NCBI RefSeq assembly: GCF_000315915.1
Contig: NC_020187.1
Location: forward strand, 1,488,001 to 1,552,000
Source: Henningerozyma blattae CBS 6284
Taxonomy: Eukaryota; Ascomycota; Saccharomycetes; Saccharomycetales; Saccharomycetaceae
Direction: 5' to 3'
DNA: 64,000 bases
Shown here: in pieces, positions 57,011-64,000 of the stretch
Position numbering within the stretch: the stretch's first letter is position 1
How the letters are laid out: each line of letters opens with the position of its first letter
Made by a program: the position numbers and the translations under genes
The notes under the pieces: generated by a model
Databases searched by the model: none
Seen by the model: only the letters and a program-made list of their open reading frames with translations
Told to the model about the DNA's origin: nothing

Positions 57011-60000
57011 CTAAAAAAAATTATCCGAGGTAATACCAGCTCTTTTACACATACTATGAAATACAGGATTATTATCTAAAAGACTCTTTGGGGTATCCAA
57101 ACCAATAATTTTCCCATTCTCTAATACCAAAATACGGTCATAATTCAGTATAGTATCCAATCTATGTGCTACGCAAAGTACTGTACGTCCTTTAAATGCT
57201 TCTGCTACCAATCGTTGCACATGGGCATCGGTAGCTGCATCTACAGCTGCAGTAGCTTCATCCAATACTAATATTGAACTATTTCTTATCAAAGCACGTG
57301 CTAGGGCAAGAACTTGTCTTTCGCCAACAGAAAAATTACATCCATTTTCTTCCACGTCTTGGTCCAATCTAAATTTACCAACTAAACCATTATCAGCGTC
57401 AGTATCAATGCCCTCCGTACTCTCATTTCCAGTTTTATTAAACTTACCAACTGTACATCTCATTAAAGCATTCTTCAATACATCATCGTCATATTCACCA
57501 AACGGATCTAAATTATGACGAACGCTACCTTGAAACAACACAGGATCTTGTGGAATAATTGCCAATCTACTACGTAATGCAGTTAAGTTTAATTTCGATA
57601 CATCGACATCATCAATCATAACTCTTCCACTTTCAACTTCTCGTAATCTATACAATGCACCTAATACAGTAGATTTACCAGCACCAGTACGACCACATAT
57701 CCCAACACGTTCCCCTGCTGCAATTTTCAAAGTGAACTTATCAAGTACGGCAGGCAATCCATCACGATGTGTATACCTTACATTTTCAAATTTGATTTCA
57801 CCATTTTCTGGCCAAGTTTTACTTGGTACCTCTTCACCATGGCTTGCTTCTTGTGGTAACTCTGTTGCATAAGTCACTAATCTTTCAACACTATTCATAT
57901 CATTTTCTGTTTGTGTAACCATTGTTAATGTATTATTTAATAAATCAGGAATTAATAAAACATAACTCAAAACAACACCTGTACTTGCTCCAGATAAATT
58001 AAACACTTTTGTCACACATAATAATGATACAATAAGTGTAAAACTAATACCTACTAAATTAATCACAATATTGATCCATCTTTGAACTGCAGTATATAAA
58101 TAACTTGCCTCATTTGTCTTATCAATCAAATAATCCAATTTATAACTAAATCTTTCTTCAGCACCATATGCACGGATAGTGTCTACACCCCCTAATACAT
58201 CATTTAAATGATTATAAATAAATGATCTTTGTACAGCTTCTAAACGTTTAATTTCTCTGGCACTGCTTTGATAATGTGAACATGCAACAAATAAAATAAG
58301 TCCCAAGCCAGGAATTGCAATGGCAAACCATGGTAAGTAAATAATACATAATACTGAAATACCAACAATAGTGCATGCTTGATATACTACAAACCTTAAA
58401 TTGTCAAGTATTTGATTATCCAAACTCTCTGTGTCCTTGGTAAATCGATTCATTATTCTACCCATCGGTGTGCTTTCCATAAACCACATTGGCGAATGGA
58501 TCACTCTGTTTACAGCTTGTAAATTTAAACTTTTTGAAGCTCTTAATCCAATATAACATAATAATGAAAATTGTCCAGTTAAGAACACAATAGATCCAAA
58601 AACGAAAAAGGAATACATCCCCATATAAAATGAAGTGGTACGGTGTGCAAACTTCATCTCACTCCAATAGGATAACCAAACAGATGAAAATAATGAACAA
58701 AATGTGGTACTAATGACAAAGATTAAATATAAAGGAGTATTAATAAACCACCATTTACCTGTACCTGCTTTGATATATTCCCAATAAACCCACCATGTAA
58801 TATTATTGTAAGCACGTTCTTCTTTTGTCGTTAATTGGGAGGGCTCCAAATTTTCTGATATAGTTGTTTCTGTTTTTTCATTTTTATCTTTTATTACTTC
58901 CTCTTTTTCTTGTATTTCTTCTTGTAATTTAGCATATTGCATCAAGTTTATCAAAGTCTCATTAGTTTTGATCAAATCTTCATAACGGCCCATATCAAAC
59001 TTCCCATCATTTCCAAGAACAATTAATTGATCAGCTTTTCCAATCAATGATAACTGATGTGTAGCAAGAACTCGGGTCTTATTTTTCAAACCTTCCATCA
59101 AACATTCCTTCATAATCGATTGGCCCACACGTGAGTCCACTGCACTTAAAATATCATCAAATAAGTAAATATCTTTTTCTTTATATAAACTTCTTGCTAA
59201 ATTAATTCTTGATTTTTGACCACCTGACAATGTCACCCCACGCTCACCAATTTCTGTCATATCATATGCAGATAATTTCTCCAAATCTTCCTCTAAAGAA
59301 CACATTCGAATAACACGTTTGAATTTTGATTCATCATACTTACTTCCAAATAAAATATTATCTCTTACCGTAGTGTTTTGAATCCATGGATAACCGCAAG
59401 ACACTAAACTTCCATCAACCTCTAATTCACCTTCATTTCCATACTGTGGCATCAATCCACATATGGCATTCAACAAAGATGTCTTCCCGCTACCAATTGG
59501 CCCAACAATTATTATTAATTCACCTTTCATAATTTCAAAATTTAAATCATGAAATCCAGAAAATTCTTTCTCCTCATTATTATCCTTTTCTTCAGTATCC
59601 CACCTAAATGAGCAATGAGAAGCCTTAATAGCAACCGTATTATCTCCATATATTTCAGAGTTAGTTTCCCTTATTATTCTTGTTTCTTTGGATTCTTCAG
59701 CTTCCAAAAACTCTTGGAAACGATCTAAACTAGTCACAATATCTATAGCTGTACCTAAGGATAATGGGATATAAAAACTTAGAAGACTCAATATCTTAAA
59801 TAATGACAATGATGAAAAAATCGTAGCAGCGTTCTTTAATCCACCATGAATCTTAAACAGGGCTAGAAATGTCATTAAAGAACAAATATTAGGTAACGAA
59901 AACGTTACAGAGAAGATGACATTTTTTAAAATCTCCATTCTTGTTAATTTACTAGTTTCCAAACTTCTAATTTTTTTAATACTTTTCTCATATGCTTGTT

Positions 60001-61144
60001 CCCAACAATATAACTTTACCATCTTAATATTATTTAAGACTTCTCTTAGTATCGAGACTCTTTGATCTGTCACTTGATTGATATTTAATCTCATCTTCAT
60101 AACAATTCCAAACAAGAATATAACGACAATGATAGTAACAAAGAATAAACCAACCCCTGACATCGCTATTCCTCCTAAATTCTTAATCAGTAACCCTAAA
60201 CAAATCCCAATGATTACAGGATATGCAAACATAAACTGTTGAAAACAAACAGAATATTCTATACGATTTACATCTACTGTAGCAAATGTATTAATCTTAC
60301 CATTCGTAAATTTTTTTTGAGAATCTGTCGATAATTTTGTTGTCTTATTTAAAATAGCTTTCAAAAGAACTGATCTCACTTGAATACCTGTGATTTGTGA
60401 TAAATAGTAAGAATGATTGAAAAAAAATGCTAACCATGTTAAAAGTAATGTTGAACCAATACAATATCCAATACCCGCATTTACTTTCATTGATGTATCA
60501 TACCCTCTTTGTTCTACAAAATTTGTTAAGTTTTTTGTTAACCAAGGATTAAATGCTGGTGCTGCATTCCCTAATATTACAAATACAACAGAAAAAAAGC
60601 AATTCCATTTAAAAGTTTTTACTAAAGTAATTAAGAGTGTGAATCTCTTCAACTTGACACCTTCTTTAATCTCTTCTTCAGTGGCATCAGGGTTTTTTTT
60701 CAAAAATTCATTCTTAGATTTTTCTATGGCTTTATTCCAATAAGTTTGGAATCGTTCATATATTGTCTCTGATGACATTGACTTATTAGTAATATATAAA
60801 TCATTTGGTTGAATTGTTCTCTTATACCCAGTTGTTAGAATTGGCCAAACCCACCAAAAGAAAAGTTTTGACACAATATTAGCCCTTTCAATAGGATATA
60901 TTGTTCTTTCATCAATATTTTGCGGCAGTGAAGGTATTTCTCTAGAATGTAAGAAATAGAATAATCTTTTTTGAGGATAAACAGTTGATTGGGTTAATTT
61001 TTCAATATCATCTGAATTTAAAAAAGTTTCTGGTCTGGAACGATCAAGTTTGTTTGAGAAATTACTAATATTGTCTTGTAATTCAAATGAAGACTTAGAA
61101 TCGACCGTTGTACTGGTGATAGAAGCTTGAAGTTTGTCTTCCAT
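57011..61144 (-). CDS. YOR1: ABC multidrug exporter Yor1 (ABCC family)
   Basis: Yor1 is a plasma-membrane ABC exporter giving resistance to oligomycin and many organic anions. The 1377-residue protein (1477 in S. cerevisiae) starts with the conserved 'FLNSDDIEKLTQS' and 'PQKRLFYFLHSREIP' segments, followed by two membrane domains each with a nucleotide-binding domain. NBD1 has 'GPIGSGKTS', 'LSGGQKSRINLARSLY' and 'DIYLFDDILSAVD' (Asp in place of the catalytic Glu, usual for ABCC NBD1). NBD2 has 'GRTGAGKST', the variant signature 'FSVGERQVLALARALI' and 'ILVLDEATAAVD'. Two drug-response elements upstream fit Pdr1/Pdr3 control. The shorter length comes mainly from a shorter inter-domain linker. 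Confidence 0.95.
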   Translation of the reverse strand: MEDKLQASITSTTVDSKSSFELQDNISNFSNKLDRSRPETFLNSDDIEKLTQSTVYPQKRLFYFLHSREIPSLPQNIDERTIYPIERANIVSKLFFWWVWPILTTGYKRTIQPNDLYITNKSMSSETIYERFQTYWNKAIEKSKNEFLKKNPDATEEEIKEGVKLKRFTLLITLVKTFKWNCFFSVVFVILGNAAPAFNPWLTKNLTNFVEQRGYDTSMKVNAGIGYCIGSTLLLTWLAFFFNHSYYLSQITGIQVRSVLLKAILNKTTKLSTDSQKKFTNGKINTFATVDVNRIEYSVCFQQFMFAYPVIIGICLGLLIKNLGGIAMSGVGLFFVTIIVVIFLFGIVMKMRLNINQVTDQRVSILREVLNNIKMVKLYCWEQAYEKSIKKIRSLETSKLTRMEILKNVIFSVTFSLPNICSLMTFLALFKIHGGLKNAATIFSSLSLFKILSLLSFYIPLSLGTAIDIVTSLDRFQEFLEAEESKETRIIRETNSEIYGDNTVAIKASHCSFRWDTEEKDNNEEKEFSGFHDLNFEIMKGELIIIVGPIGSGKTSLLNAICGLMPQYGNEGELEVDGSLVSCGYPWIQNTTVRDNILFGSKYDESKFKRVIRMCSLEEDLEKLSAYDMTEIGERGVTLSGGQKSRINLARSLYKEKDIYLFDDILSAVDSRVGQSIMKECLMEGLKNKTRVLATHQLSLIGKADQLIVLGNDGKFDMGRYEDLIKTNETLINLMQYAKLQEEIQEKEEVIKDKNEKTETTISENLEPSQLTTKEERAYNNITWWVYWEYIKAGTGKWWFINTPLYLIFVISTTFCSLFSSVWLSYWSEMKFAHRTTSFYMGMYSFFVFGSIVFLTGQFSLLCYIGLRASKSLNLQAVNRVIHSPMWFMESTPMGRIMNRFTKDTESLDNQILDNLRFVVYQACTIVGISVLCIIYLPWFAIAIPGLGLILFVACSHYQSSAREIKRLEAVQRSFIYNHLNDVLGGVDTIRAYGAEERFSYKLDYLIDKTNEASYLYTAVQRWINIVINLVGISFTLIVSLLCVTKVFNLSGASTGVVLSYVLLIPDLLNNTLTMVTQTENDMNSVERLVTYATELPQEASHGEEVPSKTWPENGEIKFENVRYTHRDGLPAVLDKFTLKIAAGERVGICGRTGAGKSTVLGALYRLREVESGRVMIDDVDVSKLNLTALRSRLAIIPQDPVLFQGSVRHNLDPFGEYDDDVLKNALMRCTVGKFNKTGNESTEGIDTDADNGLVGKFRLDQDVEENGCNFSVGERQVLALARALIRNSSILVLDEATAAVDAATDAHVQRLVAEAFKGRTVLCVAHRLDTILNYDRILVLENGKIIGLDTPKSLLDNNPVFHSMCKRAGITSDNFF

Positions 61145-62468
61145 ATTATAATTATTAGCAATAAAATGCTAAAAAAAAATACAGTGTTATTTAAACAAAA
61201 TATAAGCCAAAAGCAGAGATTATATAAAATAAAAAAGCTATTAGCAATACTGTCTAAGCACAATACTGATGTAACTATATACTAGCACTTTCAAGATATA
61301 AGAAAAAAAGAAAGAAAATAACTTAAATGATTGATACGAATAGTTTCAACAATCAGCGGTTATTTATATAATATACAAAAAAAAAAAAAAAATTAGTCAC
61401 ATTTTATGCAAAATAATTACTTTTCAACTGATACAGCCTTATGAATAAAGGCTTTATGAGATGAGCTTCTTTACTAGGCATTTTTCAGCCAAATTCTCCA
61501 CGGAACAAAATAACAGTAGGTCACGTGTTGTGTCATTTCTAAATATAGGAACTTCTCCATAAAATCTTTCTTTCCGAACGTTCCGTCTCTGGACCCTCTT
61601 AATTCTTGTTCCACGGAATTTGAGACTTGTCTATTTTTGGGATGAAAATACGGAATTACAAAACCTCTTCGGAACAATAAAATATTCTCGGAACAATAAA
61701 ATATTCTCGGAACAATAAAATATTCTCGGAACCAGTGAGGCTGTAGGTTCAAATCGAAAGGACCCTTTTGAAACCTGGATAAATTTAGCAATTTTCCGGA
61801 GAAAGATCGAATTCATGGAAAATAACCTTTTTGATTACAATTGATATATATATTTATATCAATAGCAGTAAAAGAGTTGGAAGGTATATAACGATAGGAG
61901 CATGAAATACATTTGTACCATCTAATTGTTTTCCTTAAATATTAAATCACTCAGTATTGTAATAAAAGAAAAACCATTAGATAATGTGGCTTAATGCATA
62001 AATAATAATTTTCGTAATTAATATTTCCTCGCACCGAATTACAGCATCTTGTTTAGCTGAGTAAACTTTGTTCCCTTATTATATTTAGAGGTCCCAATAC
62101 AGATTGTCATTATTTGCCATCTCTTATATTGTGCAAATTTAAACTGCTTTTTCTATAAAGTTTTTAGAATACTGAATATTACTTTTTTAGGTACAAATAA
62201 ATTACAGTATTCTAAAATTTTTATTGGAATAATCATTACTACCTCATACAAAATTCTTGGAGAATATAATGACTAGTCATGTAACAGAACCAGAAATTAA
62301 AAAGAAACATAGTCGTGTCATGTTTTTATTGTACAGATTAATAGTTCAATTTACAATAAGGAGTATACACGTCTGTTTTTCTTTGAGATATATCAAAATG
62401 AAATATTGAAGACTGTCTTAAATTATCAATTAATGAGTGCATTCAATGATTATTTCTTTACTTTCAAA
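61145..62468 (-). promoter_or_regulatory. YOR1 upstream region with PDREs
   Basis: There are two TCCACGGA octamers (the TCCGTGGA class of Pdr1/Pdr3 element) at 61497-61504 and 61610-61617, about 350 and 470 bases upstream of YOR1. A CACGTG at about 61523 lies between them. Further out is a 19-bp tandem repeat (61669-61732). The rest, to 62468, is AT-rich. A 13-base inverted repeat (62162-62174 with 62205-62217) could form a hairpin. No gene is visible. Confidence 0.75.
61669..61732 (+). repeat. 19-bp tandem repeat, three copies plus seven bases
   Basis: The unit TCGGAACAATAAAATATTC is repeated perfectly three times and followed by TCGGAAC. Each unit carries a CGGAAC core. Confidence 0.97.
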
Positions 62469-63224
62469 TTACTCCATTTCTAGTGTAACTGTATCATGTC
62501 TGACTAGCGGTACCCCTACAGTAATTCCATCATCATTTTTAAAATAATCGTTCTCATCTGAGTTCTTATTTGTACTATCCTTAACATTATCCGCCATTGA
62601 GTATATTTCTACATTGTAAAATTTATTATGTTCATCATCTCTCATTCGACTTTCCATCTCATATTTCCTTATTATTGCTGTTCTTCTCATCAACCATAAA
62701 TTTGACGAACAAATAGCATAAATAATGGGACAACTTAGATTAATCCAACCTAGCCAACTTAAAGAGGAAAAGAAAATTAATATATCAACCAAAAAACTTA
62801 ATAATGAAAAGATATAGCAAAATACACAAATAATGCCTAATAGTAAAATATAAGTTGTGGAATAGTAGAAATGTTTGATAGGTATAAATAAAATAAACAT
62901 GAAAATAGAAATAATTGCCGATATTGAGTGTACAACTAATAAACGTGAAACAGCTTTATCGGTGTTTGATGGGATTTGAATGTATTCATCCCATACGGTT
63001 GAATTGGTTTCATAACCTAATTTAATGTCACTACAAAACCATTTATTAGAAGGAGGTGTCCTTACACACCACCCATATACCCCAAATGTAATTCCTCGGT
63101 ATGAAGATAGCCAAAAACGATGCGTTACTGGCACTGTGATATTTGACAATATTTGCAGAACCATACCATATGTTATCGCAATTATCATAAAGATGATTTT
63201 ATAATTTCTATTAATTCCAAACAT
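62469..63224 (-). CDS. SUR7/PalI-family four-span membrane protein, possibly Rim9-like
   Basis: This 251-residue protein has four hydrophobic spans (about residues 9-28, 95-115, 122-145 and 150-172). A first extracellular loop contains 'FGVYGWC', the aromatic-Gly-Cys type motif of SUR7/PalI proteins, and a potential N-glycosylation site. The C-terminal tail is cytosolic, acidic and Asn/Asp-rich. Fungal family members act in eisosomes or in alkaline-pH sensing (Rim9/PalI). The size fits Rim9 or Dcv1, but I cannot decide between them, so no symbol is given. Confidence 0.7.
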   Translation of the reverse strand: MFGINRNYKIIFMIIAITYGMVLQILSNITVPVTHRFWLSSYRGITFGVYGWCVRTPPSNKWFCSDIKLGYETNSTVWDEYIQIPSNTDKAVSRLLVVHSISAIISIFMFILFIPIKHFYYSTTYILLLGIICVFCYIFSLLSFLVDILIFFSSLSWLGWINLSCPIIYAICSSNLWLMRRTAIIRKYEMESRMRDDEHNKFYNVEIYSMADNVKDSTNKNSDENDYFKNDDGITVGVPLVRHDTVTLEME

Positions 63225-63593
63225 TGATATGAAGTTCCAATTTATAAAAGTTTATCGTTCATTGATAATTTATATTTAACGTTATTTTTTTCAGTTTAAT
63301 CTGTAAATAAGTATTCGAACGTTATAAATTTGGTTAATTTCAAGGGTACATATATTCTTACTCAAATACAGAGATTTAAAATGAATTCAAAATTATATCT
63401 TAATCGGTAAGCAGTTTTCATTTTTACAGAGAAAACTCCGTCGGTAAATGGAAAAAAAAAAAAAAATAGATGGATATATATATGATGAGATGAAACTTAT
63501 AATGTAATCTTAAATGATGAGTTTTCCTAATTGCAAGGAAATATAGAAGTAACAGTTAAAATAGTTATTTTTTTACTTTATTGTTATATTATT
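63225..63593 (+). promoter_or_regulatory. Divergent promoter with PAC-like motif
   Basis: This 369-base divergent region has a PAC-like GATGAGATGAAA at 63484-63495, about 100 bases upstream of the helicase start, preceded by an A-run. The PAC motif favours a ribosome-biogenesis role for the helicase. Confidence 0.6.
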
Positions 63594-64000
63594 ATGCAAT
63601 CAAAAAATGTTTCAAAAAAGCAATTCAAAAATGCCAATAACAACGTAAGAAAAACTAATCCATTTAAAAGAAACTCGAGCAATGCTAACGCCAACAAATT
63701 TGAAAAAAAAATAGTAGAGTTCAGAGATTCCCAAGATTTAGATGGCTATGATGATGAGGATGAAATATATGTGAAAAAATCGTCTGTTGGCGATCTTAAA
63801 AGAAAAGCAGCAGATCTGTTGAAAACCAGATCTACTCTGACAGTTTACAAAAACAAAGATGAAATTATGAAATATATTGAAAATTGTCAGGTAACTGTTT
63901 TGATTGGTGAAACAGGTTCCGGTAAATCCACCCAAATTCCTCAATTTCTATTAGAGTCAAACAAATCTAAGAATAAAAAAGATAGCTTTTCGATTGCCGT
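63594..64000 (+). CDS. DHR2: DEAH-box RNA helicase, probably Dhr2 (3' end outside the window)
   Basis: Only the first 135 codons are present. A basic Asn/Lys-rich N-terminus is followed by 'LLKTRSTLTVYKNKDEIMKY' and the Walker A motif 'VLIGETGSGKSTQIPQFLL', the start of a DEAH/RHA helicase core. The short N-terminus (about 100 residues before the core) and the PAC motif upstream favour Dhr2, a nucleolar helicase for 18S rRNA (YKL078W), over the splicing helicases Prp2, Prp16, Prp22 and Prp43 or the larger Dhr1. The downstream sequence is needed to be certain. Confidence 0.65.
   Translation, partial: MQSKNVSKKQFKNANNNVRKTNPFKRNSSNANANKFEKKIVEFRDSQDLDGYDDEDEIYVKKSSVGDLKRKAADLLKTRSTLTVYKNKDEIMKYIENCQVTVLIGETGSGKSTQIPQFLLESNKSKNKKDSFSIA

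Noticed and set aside
61740..61775. B-box-like GGTTCAAATC near 61750 as a tRNA
   Set aside because: There is no matching A box, anticodon arm or acceptor stem around it.
61474..61816. Minus-strand open frames upstream of YOR1
   Set aside because: They read across the 19-bp repeat and promoter elements and show repeat-encoded peptide with no domain.

Overview
The window is nuclear DNA of a budding yeast of the family Saccharomycetaceae. It is AT-rich, most genes lack introns, and almost every gene has a recognisable Saccharomyces cerevisiae homolog (S. cerevisiae locus names below are from memory). Genes 1-16.5 kb alternate between the two S. cerevisiae regions around CEN10 and CEN12: CYR1/YJL005W, SYS1/YJL004C, DRS1/YLL008W, COX16/YJL003W, ORC3/YLL004W, OST1/YJL002C, PRE3/YJL001W, then a YLR001C homolog. 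Other ancestral neighbours (MMM1, SFI1, RTT109, DNM1) are missing. That pattern fits a post-whole-genome-duplication species that lost duplicate genes independently of S. cerevisiae. Together with a Dicer-type RNase III and long codon microsatellites it points to the Tetrapisispora/Vanderwaltozyma or Naumovozyma side of the family; the exact species is inference (T. blattae-like would fit).

Layout. 1-19.2 kb: housekeeping block from the 5'-truncated CYR1 to the fasciclin-domain YLR001C homolog, whose 3' end lies in a GC-rich island. 19.5-30.1 kb: OLE1, a Zn2Cys6 regulator of the YRR1/PDR8 type, MNN1 and a Dicer-like gene (DCR1). 30.5-46.4 kb: a block collinear with S. cerevisiae YML098W-YML091C (TAF13, VPS9, YML096W, RAD10, intron-containing GIM5, UTP14, PRE8, RPM2), with ERO1 between TAF13 and VPS9. 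46.4-47.6 kb: a second GC-rich island ending at an intron-containing tRNA-Leu(CAA). 47.6-56 kb: a transposon-rich segment with a decayed Ty3/Gypsy element beside the tRNA, a 20-N assembly gap, a duplicated 3' end, two inverted short LTRs, an inverted integrase relic and, between the short LTRs, a cysteine-rich metallothionein-like gene. 57-64 kb: the ABC transporter YOR1, a SUR7/PalI-family membrane protein and the 5' end of a DEAH helicase (probably DHR2).

How parts work together. Ribosome-biogenesis genes (DRS1, UTP14, probable DHR2) carry RRPE/PAC promoter motifs. Proteasome genes PRE3 and PRE8 carry perfect or near-perfect Rpn4-type PACE motifs. YOR1 has two Pdr1/Pdr3-type drug-response elements. 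The metallothionein-like gene has two matches to the copper-regulator Ace1 consensus. The Dicer-like gene is in the same window as several inverted retrotransposon repeats, which are plausible sources of double-stranded RNA.
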